This document shows, piece by piece, positions 34,844 to 43,152 of a stretch of DNA of 56,655 nt. The DNA lies in assembly GCA_945873305.1 (NCBI GenBank), contig CAMCCX010000005.1, forward strand, positions 1-56,655. Direction: 5' to 3'. Within the stretch, counting starts at the first letter, position 1; each line of letters begins with the position of its first letter. The notes under the pieces were generated by a model. It did no database searches and had not been told where the DNA came from. It saw nothing but the letters and a program-made list of their open reading frames with translations. The position numbers and the translations under genes were made by a program. The stretch is from Akkermansia muciniphila. GTDB lineage: Bacteria; Verrucomicrobiota; Verrucomicrobiia; Verrucomicrobiales; Akkermansiaceae.

Positions 34844-34894
34844 TCAAAAAGACCGGCAGGAGCTGATGATGTTTTGAATTTGGATTTCCAGGGA

Positions 34895-35881
34895 TCAGGC
34901 CAAGGTCAGGACTTTGTCCACGATTCTTTGAGGATTCGGAAGTTGTTCATGCTCAATGTGTGGCGAATAAATCGCTGGGGCATCGATCGAGCAGACCCGC
35001 TTGATGGGAGCGTCGAGATAATCGAAGGCGTGTTCCTGGATTAGCATGGCGACCATTGCCGAAACTCCGCCGAAGGGTTTGGACTCATCAACAAGAACGA
35101 CGCGGTTGGTTTTCATCACCGATTTGAGAATTGCGTCCTGGTCGAGCGGGCGGATCGAGCGGAGATCGAGGACCTCGGCGTTGATGCCGTGTTCGCTTTG
35201 GAGGATTTCGGCGGCGGCCAGGGAGTGAATGACAGAACGACCGTGGGCGATGAGTGAGACATCGGAGCCCTCGCGTTTGATGTCGGCGAGACCGAGCGGG
35301 ATGACGAAATCTCCATCAGCCGGATCAGGAACCTCGCCGGTGGTTCCGTAGAGCAGGGTGTTTTCCATGACATAGACCGGATCGTTGTCACGGATGGCGG
35401 CTTTGATCAGGCCCTTGACGTCGGCCGGGGTGGCGGGGGCGCAGACTTTCAATCCTGGGAATGCGGCGAACAATCCTTCCGGGATGTGCGAATGGGTTGC
35501 GCCGACACCGGTGCCGCCGTTGGCAGGACCGCGGACGACGATCGGGCAATTGCACAAGCCGCCGGACATGTAGCGGACGCAGGCGGCGTTGCTGACGAGT
35601 TGGTCGAAAGCGACGGAATGGAAGGACCAGAACATGAGTTCCATCACCGGCCGAACGCCGAGCATCGAGGCGCCGATGCCCATGCCGATGAAGCCTGCTT
35701 CGGAGATCGGGGTATCGACGACGCGCTTGTCGCCCCATTTTTTCCAAAGGCCTTCGGTGACTTTGTAGGCGCCGTTGTATTGGGCGACTTCCTCGCCCAT
35801 CAGGACGACGTTGGGATCGCGGGCGAGTTCCTCATCGAGGCCTTCACGGAGGGCTTCACGGTAGGTGAGAATGCGGGACAT
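34895..35881 (-). CDS. pdhB: Pyruvate dehydrogenase E1 component, beta subunit
   Basis: 328 residues, typical. Family motifs: REALREGLDEELARDPNVVLMGEEVAQYNGAY is the start (residues 8-40), RVVDTPISEAGFIGMGIGAS, GTGVGATHSHIPEGLFAAFPGLKV, and SLIAHGRSV with the C-terminal transketolase half ending in VCSIDAPAIYSPHIE. With the alpha subunit it decarboxylates pyruvate using thiamine diphosphate. It starts 47 nt after pdhA on the same strand. Downstream comes the micro-lipoprotein unit and only then pdhC. Confidence 0.96.
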   Translation of the reverse strand: MSRILTYREALREGLDEELARDPNVVLMGEEVAQYNGAYKVTEGLWKKWGDKRVVDTPISEAGFIGMGIGASMLGVRPVMELMFWSFHSVAFDQLVSNAACVRYMSGGLCNCPIVVRGPANGGTGVGATHSHIPEGLFAAFPGLKVCAPATPADVKGLIKAAIRDNDPVYVMENTLLYGTTGEVPDPADGDFVIPLGLADIKREGSDVSLIAHGRSVIHSLAAAEILQSEHGINAEVLDLRSIRPLDQDAILKSVMKTNRVVLVDESKPFGGVSAMVAMLIQEHAFDYLDAPIKRVCSIDAPAIYSPHIEHEQLPNPQRIVDKVLTLA

Positions 35882-35928
35882 GGAAAATTGCGGAATGTAG
35901 ATTGGTGAAAATGAATGATCAATGAGCC

Positions 35929-37005
35929 TCAGTCATTGAAGAAGTGGCGGCCGATTTGGGACGCCGGCGTGTTGTGGTCGGTTTCCCAGTAAACATCGGT
36001 GCTGATGTCCGCGATGGTCGGGGCGGGGGATTCTTCGGCGAATTTCACGGAAGCGGCGGCCTCGTCGGCAGCGGCTTTGTTGATGGCGGTGGCGCTTTCC
36101 TCGGTCAAAACGCCTTCTTCGATGAGACGGCGGCGGAAGACGGCGATGGGATCGTGGTTCTGTTTGTAGTTCTCGATCTCCTCGGGCGTCCGATATTTCT
36201 TGTGGTTCGCGTCCGCGATGCTGTGGCCGTAGTAGCGGTAGGTGTCGATTTCCAGGACCGTCGGCTTGTGCTGTTTGCGGGCGCGTTCCATGGCGATGTG
36301 GGTTTTGGCGCGGACTTCGTAGATATCCGATCCGTCGATCACGTCCCATTCGATGGCGTAGGCTTCGGCACGCTGGGCGAGGCAGCCGCTGTAGGCGGAG
36401 GAGCGTTTTTGGGAGGTTCCCATCGAGTAGCCGTTGTTTTCGATGACGTAAACGACGGGGATTCCGAACAGGGCGGCGATGTTCAGCGATTCATGGAAAG
36501 CGCCTTGGTTGACCGCGCCGTCGCCGAGGTAGCAAAGGCAGCAGCCCTCCTTGCCGAGGTATTTCAGGCCGTAGGCGAGGCCGAGGCCGAGGGGAGTCTG
36601 GCCGGCGACAATTCCGTGGCCGCCCCAGAAATTCTTGTCCGGAGCGAAGAAATGCATCGAACCGCCTTTGCCTTTCGAGCAGCCGGTTTGCTTGCCGTAC
36701 ATCTCCGCCATGCATTCGTTCATGCCCATGCCGACGGCGAGCGCGTGACCGTGGTCGCGGTAGGCGGTGATGAAATGGTCGTCCGCCCCACCGAGGGAAA
36801 TCGTCCCGACGGCGACTGCTTCCTGGCCGATGTAGAGATGGAGGAAACCGCCGATTTTTCCGGCTTGGTAGTATTTCAGGCCTGCCTGTTCGAATCTGCG
36901 GATCCGAACCATTTGCGAGAAGAGCTCGATTTTCCGCTCGGTCGTGAGCGCTTGGTTGATGGGCGAATTGGCGAAATCGAGTTTGGTGGAACTGGCGCTG
37001 GTCAT
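35929..37005 (-). CDS. pdhA: Pyruvate dehydrogenase E1 component, alpha subunit
   Basis: 358 residues from MTSASSTKLDFAN; the frame continues 34 codons upstream into the neighbour gene and is not family-like. The thiamine diphosphate motif GDGAVNQGAFHESLNIAALF (GDGxx to NN) is complete, followed by VVYVIENNGYSMGTS. Other landmarks: YYQAGKIGGFLHLYIGQEAV, TAYRDHGHALAVG and TYRYYGHSIADANHKKYRTPEE, the phosphorylation-loop region in eukaryotic homologues. It heads the pdhA-pdhB pair and follows the small membrane protein gene by 34 nt. Confidence 0.95.
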   Translation of the reverse strand: MTSASSTKLDFANSPINQALTTERKIELFSQMVRIRRFEQAGLKYYQAGKIGGFLHLYIGQEAVAVGTISLGGADDHFITAYRDHGHALAVGMGMNECMAEMYGKQTGCSKGKGGSMHFFAPDKNFWGGHGIVAGQTPLGLGLAYGLKYLGKEGCCLCYLGDGAVNQGAFHESLNIAALFGIPVVYVIENNGYSMGTSQKRSSAYSGCLAQRAEAYAIEWDVIDGSDIYEVRAKTHIAMERARKQHKPTVLEIDTYRYYGHSIADANHKKYRTPEEIENYKQNHDPIAVFRRRLIEEGVLTEESATAINKAAADEAAASVKFAEESPAPTIADISTDVYWETDHNTPASQIGRHFFND

Positions 37006-37039
37006 GGTGGCGTTGAGAAATGGGAAACAGGCTGATCGC

Positions 37040-37603
37040 TTACTTGGTGGCAAGAACGTCGTGCACCGGAAGGGAGAATTTTGGAAGCCGGACTTGGGCG
37101 ATTGCAAAGATGGCGGTGAAAAGCACGTTAGCCGCAGTCAGATTCCGAAGGAAAACCCAGGAGGGGATTTGGCTGCCGAGCGGGCCGGCCCAGACGGATT
37201 GGTAGAGGCCTTCGAGGTTCTTGGCGTAGAGCGGATCGGTGATCCAAGCGGCACCACAAGTGATGAGGTGGAAGGTGAGGGCTGAGGCGGTGGAACCGAG
37301 AAGGAGGGTGGGTAGGTTGCGGTTGGCGAGGGCCTTGCCGATGAAGAAAATGGCGAGCAGGGCGAGGCTGGTGCTCACGAAATCCAGCGGGTTGGCGGTG
37401 TGGCCGACGCCGAGGGGGAAAGTCACCGCCCAGACGCCGAGCGGAATGGCAAATCCGCGCCAGCCGGGGGCGAGCAGGGCACCGCAGAAAAACAACGCGG
37501 CGAGAGGTTGAAAATTCGGTTGGGACTCGGGAAGCACGCTTCCCAATACACGAAACGCGATGATGAGTCCGACGATGAAGCAGAGTGGGAGATAGCGGTG
37601 CAT
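37040..37603 (-). CDS. Multi-pass membrane protein (DUF6580-like)
   Basis: 187 residues from MHRYLPLCFIVGLIIAF. Five or six hydrophobic helices, with conserved-looking NFQPLAALFFCGALL and the C-terminal TAANVLFTAIFAIAQVRL. The FxPxxAxxLFxGA pattern near the N-terminus is what I associate with DUF6580 membrane proteins, possibly related to ECF-type substrate-binding components (from memory). The extended frame to 37696 is unlike. It lies 34 nt upstream of pdhA on the same strand and may be co-transcribed; a vitamin (thiamine?) link to PDH is only a guess from position. Confidence 0.65.
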   Translation of the reverse strand: MHRYLPLCFIVGLIIAFRVLGSVLPESQPNFQPLAALFFCGALLAPGWRGFAIPLGVWAVTFPLGVGHTANPLDFVSTSLALLAIFFIGKALANRNLPTLLLGSTASALTFHLITCGAAWITDPLYAKNLEGLYQSVWAGPLGSQIPSWVFLRNLTAANVLFTAIFAIAQVRLPKFSLPVHDVLATK

Positions 37604-37709
37604 GACGGTCGAAGAATTGTGGATTTTTCGGAGCGCGGCTAGATCAAAATCTTGGTTTCGATGAGGTTTTTTCATTCCCGGGCGGCTGAGTGCCACATAG
37701 GTTTTCGAG

Positions 37710-38102
37710 ATGGATTGGGATAAATTGGTGGAAGCGGCGTGGCGCGCCCGTGAGTCGGCCTACGCGCCGTATTCGAAATTCCCGGTGGGAGCCGCCCTGC
37801 TCGCCGTGGACGGGAGGATTTTCTCAGGCTGCAACGTTGAGAATCTCTCCTACGGACTCACCAACTGCGCCGAGCGCGTCGCCATCGGCGCGGCGGTGGC
37901 TGTCGGAGTCCGGCAATTTTTGGCCGTGGCGGTGGTGGCGGATACCGCCGTTCCAATTGCGCCTTGCGGTGCCTGCCGTCAGGTTCTGGCGGAATTTGGG
38001 GTGCCGCTGGTCATCCTCGCAAACCGGAGCGAACGGGTGGAGTTTCTCTTGGAGGAGCTCCTGCCGCGCGCTTCCGCAGGAATTCTCGACCGTCCGGAGT
38101 GA
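37710..38102 (+). CDS. cdd: Cytidine deaminase
   Basis: 130 residues, the size of the homotetrameric class. Zinc ligands are Cys53 (TNCAER), Cys86 and Cys89 (PCGACRQ); Glu55 is the proton shuttle. Substrate-binding SGCNVENLSYGLT and YAPYSKFPVGAAL are complete. It converts cytidine and deoxycytidine to uridine forms in pyrimidine salvage. It is followed by a parS palindrome 3 nt beyond its stop, then the mnmG promoter. Confidence 0.96.
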   Translation: MDWDKLVEAAWRARESAYAPYSKFPVGAALLAVDGRIFSGCNVENLSYGLTNCAERVAIGAAVAVGVRQFLAVAVVADTAVPIAPCGACRQVLAEFGVPLVILANRSERVEFLLEELLPRASAGILDRPE

Positions 38103-38105
38103 AAT

Positions 38106-38121
38106 TGTTCCACGTGGAACG
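38106..38121. promoter_or_regulatory. parS site between cdd and mnmG (15/16 match)
   Basis: TGTTCCACGTGGAACG contains the 14-bp perfect palindrome GTTCCACGTGGAAC (38107-38120), the core of the bacterial parS site bound by ParB. Only the last base departs from the symmetric 16-mer. A full copy lies 822 bp downstream inside mnmG. Confidence 0.85.
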
Positions 38122-38136
38122 CTGTTGTTTCCGAGC

Positions 38137-38164
38137 TTGAGCCTCGGCAGGGAAGCCCTATGTT
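38137..38164 (+). promoter_or_regulatory. Sigma-70-like promoter before mnmG
   Basis: TTGAGC at 38137-38142, 16-nt spacer, TATGTT at 38159-38164, 12 nt before the ATG. The leader would be about 5 nt. It is next to the parS site. Confidence 0.4.
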
Positions 38165-38176
38165 GCGCGTCCTGCG

Positions 38177-40048
38177 ATGTTTCGATACCCCAAGTGCTAC
38201 GATGTGATTGTGATTGGTGCCGGCCATGCCGGTGTCGAAGCGGCGATGGCCGCCGCCCGACTGGGCGCGGAAGTGGCCGTGCTCACCCAGAATCTGGACA
38301 CCATCGGCCAGATGTCCTGCAACCCGGCGATCGGCGGGCTGGCGAAGGGTCACATGGTTCGTGAGATCGACGCGCTCGGTGGAATCATGGGATTGAACAC
38401 CGACGCCACCGGCATTCAGTGGCGGATGTTGAATGCCTCGAAAGGCCCCTCCGTCCGCGCGCCCCGCGCCCAATGCGACAAGAAGGCTTACCAATTCCGG
38501 ATGAAGCGCGAGCTCGAGGCGATGCCTGGCGTGGAGATCCACCAAGGCAACGTGGCGGACCTGCTGGTGGAAAATGACCGGATCACCGGAGTAGCGACTT
38601 CGCTGGGCATGCAAATTTCGGGCAAATCCGTCATTCTCAGCGCCGGAACCTTCATGGGCGGGCTGATGCATGTCGGCCTGAAAAATGAAAAGGGCGGCCG
38701 GATGGGGGACGCGACCTCCAATGTCTCCGAGGCCCTTAAGCGTCTTGGCTTTGAAGTCGAGCGCTTCAAGACCGGCACCCCGTGCCGTCTCAACGGCCGT
38801 TCCATTGACTTTTCCCGCTGCGAACGCCAGGAAGGCGACACGCCCGTGCCTAAGTTCAGTTTCATGGCGGACACCTTGCACAAGCGCAAAGACGACATTT
38901 TCACTCTCAATCCATGGGGAGACCCGCTGTTCCACGTGGAACAAATGCCGTGCTGGATCACTTACACCAACCCCACCACCCACGCGGTGATCGCCGCGAA
39001 TCTCCATCAGTCGCCGATGTATTGCGGGGTGATCGAGGGCGTGGGTCCGCGCTATTGCCCGTCGATCGAGGACAAAGTCGTGCGCTTCGCCGAAAAGGAG
39101 CGCCACCAGGTGTTTCTCGAACCGGAAGGCCGTCACACGCTGGAATACTACATGAACGGCGTTTCCACCTCGCTGCCTTACGACGTGCAGTTGGAATTCC
39201 TTCGTTCCATCGTGGGCTTGGAGAAATGCGAAATTCTCCGCCCCGGTTATGCGGTCGAGTATGATTATTGCCCGCCCACGCAGCTGCGCCCGACTTTGGA
39301 AACGAAGCGGGTCGAGGGTCTTTATTTCGCCGGCCAGATCAACGGCACGTCCGGTTACGAGGAAGCGGCAGGGCAGGGGCTCATCGCCGGAGCGAACGCC
39401 GCGCTCAAAGCGCTTGGAAAACCCGAGTTCATTCTTGGCCGCGACGAAGCGTATCTCGGCGTGATGGTGGATGATCTGGTCACGCGCGGCTGCACCGAGC
39501 CTTACCGGATGTTCACCAGCCGGGCGGAATATCGTCTGTTGCTGCGTCAGGACAACGCCGACATCCGGCTCACCCCGAAGGCGGCCGCGGTCGGCCTCGC
39601 GAGCGGAGAAAGAGTCCGCCGGGTTCAGGATAAACTCGTTGGGCTCGAGAAAGCGGAGTCGTTCATGCGCCAAGCGGTGCATGAAGGCGTGAAGCTCGAT
39701 CAATGGTTCCGCCGCAGCGAGAATTCATGGGAAGCCCTGCCCGAATCGTTGCTCGTGGAGTTCCAGACGGACCTTTGGCCGTTGATCGAGACCAATTTCA
39801 AATACGAAGGTCACCTCGGCCGTCAGCAAACCCAGATTGACCGGATGTCACGGCAGGAAGGGAAGCGCCTGCCTGAGGATCTCGATTATTCGACGATCCA
39901 TGGCTTGAAAAAGGAAGCTCAAGTTCGGTTCACCGAGATCCGCCCCGCCACGCTCGGACAGGCCGGTCGCATTCCCGGGATCACGCCTGCGGATTTGGCG
40001 ATGCTGCTTGTCTGGCTCGAAAAAATCGGCCGGGAAGAAGCGCCGTAA
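38177..40048 (+). CDS. mnmG: tRNA uridine-5-carboxymethylaminomethyl modification enzyme MnmG
   Basis: 623 residues, typical for GidA/MnmG. The FAD-binding motif is [20 protein letters not shown] near residue 12, followed by the hallmark [27 protein letters not shown]-like [24 protein letters not shown] and, C-terminal, [19 protein letters not shown] and [17 protein letters not shown]. With MnmE it modifies U34 of certain tRNAs. A perfect parS 16-mer lies in its coding sequence and reads LFHVEQ in translation. No mnmE, rsmG or parAB is in the window. The frame ends in a TAA that is part of a small palindrome. Confidence 0.97.
   Translation: MFRYPKCYDVIVIGAGHAGVEAAMAAARLGAEVAVLTQNLDTIGQMSCNPAIGGLAKGHMVREIDALGGIMGLNTDATGIQWRMLNASKGPSVRAPRAQCDKKAYQFRMKRELEAMPGVEIHQGNVADLLVENDRITGVATSLGMQISGKSVILSAGTFMGGLMHVGLKNEKGGRMGDATSNVSEALKRLGFEVERFKTGTPCRLNGRSIDFSRCERQEGDTPVPKFSFMADTLHKRKDDIFTLNPWGDPLFHVEQMPCWITYTNPTTHAVIAANLHQSPMYCGVIEGVGPRYCPSIEDKVVRFAEKERHQVFLEPEGRHTLEYYMNGVSTSLPYDVQLEFLRSIVGLEKCEILRPGYAVEYDYCPPTQLRPTLETKRVEGLYFAGQINGTSGYEEAAGQGLIAGANAALKALGKPEFILGRDEAYLGVMVDDLVTRGCTEPYRMFTSRAEYRLLLRQDNADIRLTPKAAAVGLASGERVRRVQDKLVGLEKAESFMRQAVHEGVKLDQWFRRSENSWEALPESLLVEFQTDLWPLIETNFKYEGHLGRQQTQIDRMSRQEGKRLPEDLDYSTIHGLKKEAQVRFTEIRPATLGQAGRIPGITPADLAMLLVWLEKIGREEAP
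38928..38943. promoter_or_regulatory. Perfect 16-bp parS site inside mnmG
   Basis: TGTTCCACGTGGAACA is fully palindromic and matches the parS consensus TGTTNCACGTGNAACA. It lies in the codons for LFHVEQ of MnmG. Together with the near-copy before the gene it suggests a ParB loading region. Confidence 0.9.
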
Positions 40049-40070
40049 CTGATTGAAAACGCATTAGTTA
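40046..40070. terminator. Weak bidirectional hairpin between mnmG and L,D-transpeptidase
   Basis: TAACTGAT pairs with ATTAGTTA (one mismatch) across 9 nt. The arms contain the two convergent TAA stops. The stem is AT-rich, so termination would be weak; an A-run/T-run lies outside on each side. Confidence 0.35.
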
Positions 40071-40784
40071 AAATTGATAGCGTCCTTTGCGCACGGTGAC
40101 ATCCGGCGGGATTTGGTTTTTCTCGAAGTGGTCGTAGCCCTCGGCGAGGTTTTGCCAGAAGGCGTGGTTCGGGTTTCCCGCGGTTTCTTCCAAGCGCGCC
40201 GAGGTCATGCGAAAGGGGAAAAGATGGACGCGGAAATAGGCCTGGCCGCCTTGGTGGGCGGCGGCGCAGAGCGTGTAGATTTCCTCTATTTTCGCGTCGG
40301 TCATGGCGAGGCAGCCGATGGAAACGTTGTTGCCATGGACCATGATCGCGCTGCCGGTGCGCTGGTGGGCGCGGTCGAATTCGTTCGGATAGCCGATGTT
40401 GAACGCGAGGTGATAGCGGCTGGTGGGATTCATCGCGGCCGGTGGGACGTGATAGAAACCCTCCGGCACCTGGCCGTCGCCTTCCACGAGTTTCGGGCCG
40501 GCGACGCCGGACGCGGCGGCGATCGGATAGATGCGGAACAGCTCGAATTTTCCGCTCGCGCGGTTGCGGACGAATAATTCGAGCTGCTTCTCCTCCTTGA
40601 ATGCGCGGATGAAAACGGGATCGCCGAAGTGCAGGCCGGCGGCGGTTAGGTCGCGCTCCAGGTCGGCGCGCACGTTGGCGGCAGCGGCCGTGGCGCGGGC
40701 GTCGCCGAGCGCGGATTTCTCCCGGTCCTGGCAGGATGCGAGCGAGGCGATGCCGAGCAGGCAGGTGACGACGATAGGTTTCAC
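40068..40784 (-). CDS. YafK-like L,D-transpeptidase lipoprotein
   Basis: 238 residues. A lipoprotein signal with lipobox SLASC (MKPIVVTCLLGIASLASCQD). The YkuD catalytic region is present: IGYPNEFDRAHQR, IMVHGNNVSIGCLAMTD, with His of VHG and catalytic Cys of IGCLAM. FVRNRASGKFELFRIYPIA precedes it. The YafK/DpaA subgroup in enteric bacteria cuts the link between murein and Braun's lipoprotein rather than making it; the substrate here is not known. It is convergent with mnmG and divergent from pxpBC by 62 nt. Confidence 0.88.
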   Translation of the reverse strand: MKPIVVTCLLGIASLASCQDREKSALGDARATAAAANVRADLERDLTAAGLHFGDPVFIRAFKEEKQLELFVRNRASGKFELFRIYPIAAASGVAGPKLVEGDGQVPEGFYHVPPAAMNPTSRYHLAFNIGYPNEFDRAHQRTGSAIMVHGNNVSIGCLAMTDAKIEEIYTLCAAAHQGGQAYFRVHLFPFRMTSARLEETAGNPNHAFWQNLAEGYDHFEKNQIPPDVTVRKGRYQF

Positions 40785-40846
40785 GGTGCGAAGCTCGTTG
40801 ATTCACCGAGATTGGCAAGTCTTTGGAAACGTGCGAGGGTGCGGCC

Positions 40847-42430
40847 ATGACGCTCAAAGCTCTCGGTGATTCCGCATGGCTGGTGGAGTTTCCCGGTGTT
40901 TCCGGCGAGGCGGCGCTGGCGCGGGTGATGGGTTTGGTGGCGGCTTTGCAGAACGACCGGCCGGCCGGGGTGCTGGACGTGGTGCCTTCGTTCGCTTCGG
41001 TGGCGGTGCATTTCGACGAGGTGGACGGGTTGGAGATTTTGGATTGGATCGGTTCGGTTGAAATAACAGATCGATCGATCGCCGGTGAGGAGCATGAAAT
41101 CCCGGTCTGTTATGGCGGCGGGTACGGGCCGGATTTGGAAGAGCTTGCGGAGCGGACTGGCTTGGCGGTGGCGGAGGTGATCGCGCGGCACAGCGGGGCG
41201 GCTTACACGGTGGCGGCGGTGGGGTTCTCGCCGGGATTTCCCTATCTGCTCGGCTTGCCGGAATGCCTGAACGTGCCGCGGCGGGAAACCCCGCGGCTGG
41301 CGGTGCCCGCGGGATCGGTTGCGGTGGCGGGCGGGCAGGCGGGGATCTATCCGTTCGCTTCGCCCGGCGGCTGGCATGTACTGGGGCGGACGGGCGTGGG
41401 CTTGTTCGATCCGCAGGCGGCGCGGCCGGCTTTGTTGCGGGCCGGCGACCGGGTGCGCTTCGTGCCGGTGGAGGCGCTTGAGGAGGTGGCGGAAATTCCG
41501 TCCACGGATGAAATAACAGGTGAGTGCTGGATCGAGGTGATCGAGCCGGGCGCGATGACGACGGTGCAGGATTTGGGGCGGCCGGGTCACGAATCGTCCG
41601 GCGTTTCTCCCGGTGGGGCGGTGGACCGGCACGTCTTGCGGGTGGCGAATCTGATGGTGGGAAACGAGGAGGGCGCGGCGGCGTTGGAAATCTGCATGAG
41701 CGGGCCGGTCTTGAAATTCCACGCGGAAACGACGGTGGCGTGGGTCGGCGCGACGGGGAAATCCCGGCGCGTGGCGGCGGGCGAGACGGTGGATTTCTCG
41801 AAACTAACGGGCGGAGTCCGCGCCTGCCTCGCGGTGGCCGGCGGAGTGCGGGTGCCGGAGGTGCTGGGAAGCGCGGCGACGGATTTGCGGGCGGGATTCG
41901 GGGGATTTCACGGCCGTGCGCTGAGGGCGGGGGACCGGTTGATTTTCGGCGAGGCGGGAGAGGTCCCGCGCTGCGGCGACTGGCATGTCGGGCGGTCAGA
42001 TAGAATTTCGGAGATCGAACTCCGGTTTCTGCCAGGCGTGCAGCAACATTGGTTTCCGGAGGCGGCTCGGCGGCGGTTTCGCTCGGAAATCTACCAGCTC
42101 ACGCCGCGGTCGGACCGGATGGGCGCGCGTCTGGCAGGTGCGGAACTGGAACTCGCCGAGCCCCGCGATATGGTTTCTCAGCCGGTGGCGTGCGGCTCGG
42201 TGCAGGTGCCGCCGGATGGGCAGCCTATCATTTTGCTCGCGGAGCGGCAGACCATCGGCGGCTATCCGCAGATCGGCCATGTGATTTCCGTGGACTTGCC
42301 GAAGCTGGCGCGGGCGTGGCCGGGGGCTGCCGTGAGATTTCGGGAGGTGACTTGGGATGAGGCGCGGGAACTGCTGAGGCGGGAGGAGCGGGATTTCGCG
42401 AGCTTGCGGACGGGACTGAAACTGTTGTAA
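40847..42430 (+). CDS. 5-oxoprolinase subunits PxpB-PxpC fused (KipI-KipA)
   Basis: 527 residues from MTLKALGDSAW. Residues 1-220 are KipI/PxpB-like (VPSFASVAVHFDEVDGLEIL, TVAAVGFSPGFPYLLGLPE, VPAGSVAVAGGQAGIYPFAS, GGWHVLGRTGV). Residues about 225-527 are KipA/PxpC-like (IEPGAMTTVQDLGRPGHESS, GVSPGGAVDRHVLRVANLMV, LAVAGGVRVPEVLGSAATDL, ILLAERQTIGGYPQIGHVIS). With PxpA it opens 5-oxo-L-proline to glutamate using ATP, repairing a common metabolic by-product. The two subunits are separate in E. coli and Bacillus but fused in urea amidolyase-related families. pxpA starts 8 nt later. Confidence 0.92.
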   Translation: MTLKALGDSAWLVEFPGVSGEAALARVMGLVAALQNDRPAGVLDVVPSFASVAVHFDEVDGLEILDWIGSVEITDRSIAGEEHEIPVCYGGGYGPDLEELAERTGLAVAEVIARHSGAAYTVAAVGFSPGFPYLLGLPECLNVPRRETPRLAVPAGSVAVAGGQAGIYPFASPGGWHVLGRTGVGLFDPQAARPALLRAGDRVRFVPVEALEEVAEIPSTDEITGECWIEVIEPGAMTTVQDLGRPGHESSGVSPGGAVDRHVLRVANLMVGNEEGAAALEICMSGPVLKFHAETTVAWVGATGKSRRVAAGETVDFSKLTGGVRACLAVAGGVRVPEVLGSAATDLRAGFGGFHGRALRAGDRLIFGEAGEVPRCGDWHVGRSDRISEIELRFLPGVQQHWFPEAARRRFRSEIYQLTPRSDRMGARLAGAELELAEPRDMVSQPVACGSVQVPPDGQPIILLAERQTIGGYPQIGHVISVDLPKLARAWPGAAVRFREVTWDEARELLRREERDFASLRTGLKLL

Positions 42431-42438
42431 TAACGGCA

Positions 42439-43152
42439 ATGCGATTCATCGATCTGAATGCCGATCTCGGCGAGGGCGGGAGCGCGGACGAGGTGATTCT
42501 CGGCCTGGTGAGTTCCGCGAACGTCGCTTGTGGCGGGCATGCAGGAGACGATCTAACGATGAAGCGGGCGGTGGAATTGGCGATGGCGGCAGGCGTGGCG
42601 ATCGGCGCGCATCCGGGCTACGAGGACCGCGAGCATTTCGGCCGGCGGGCTTTGGTGCTGCCGCTGGATGAAGTCACCAGTCTGGTGCGGCGGCAGGTCG
42701 GGAAACTTTCCGCGTTAGCCGCGGAGGCGGGGACCCGGCTCAATCACGTGAAGCCGCATGGCTCGCTCTACAATCAGGCGGACCGCGATGCGGCGCTGGC
42801 AGCGGCGGTGGTGGAAGGGATTGTTAGCGTTTCGCCGGAGCTCACTCTTTACGCGCCGCCGGCGGGCCAACTCGCTGCCGCCGGCCGGGCGGCGGGGCTG
42901 GCGGTCTGCGCGGAAGGGTTCGCGGACCGCCGCTATCTGGAAAACGGCTCGCTGATGCCGCGGGCCGAGCCGGGCGCGGTGATCGCCAACGTGGACGACG
43001 CGGTGGCCCAGGCGATGGCGATTGTGGCGAACGGCAAGGTCGATTCCCTCTGCGTCCACGGCGACGGGCCGACGGCGGTGGCGATCCTCCAAGCCTTGCG
43101 CGCCGCGCTGGAAACGGGCGGGCTAACAATTCGCAGCCAGCCGCGGGATTGA
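42439..43152 (+). CDS. pxpA: 5-oxoprolinase subunit PxpA (LamB/YcsF family)
   Basis: 237 residues, normal length. The family motifs are DLNADLGEGGSADE at the N-terminus, SSANVACGGHAGDDLTM, VAIGAHPGYEDREHFGRR, LNHVKPHGSLYNQADRD and AEGFADRRYLENGSLMPR. It provides the deacetylase-like barrel of the ATP-dependent 5-oxoprolinase. It starts 8 nt after pxpBC, so the operon encodes the full enzyme in two polypeptides. Its last 30 nt overlap the end of the convergent OppF-like gene, an unusually long convergent overlap. Confidence 0.95.
   Translation: MRFIDLNADLGEGGSADEVILGLVSSANVACGGHAGDDLTMKRAVELAMAAGVAIGAHPGYEDREHFGRRALVLPLDEVTSLVRRQVGKLSALAAEAGTRLNHVKPHGSLYNQADRDAALAAAVVEGIVSVSPELTLYAPPAGQLAAAGRAAGLAVCAEGFADRRYLENGSLMPRAEPGAVIANVDDAVAQAMAIVANGKVDSLCVHGDGPTAVAILQALRAALETGGLTIRSQPRD

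Noticed and set aside
37979-39703. Leftward open frame of 574 codons
   Set aside because: Antisense to mnmG; no domain, and His/Arg/Gly-rich composition typical of an opposite-strand frame.
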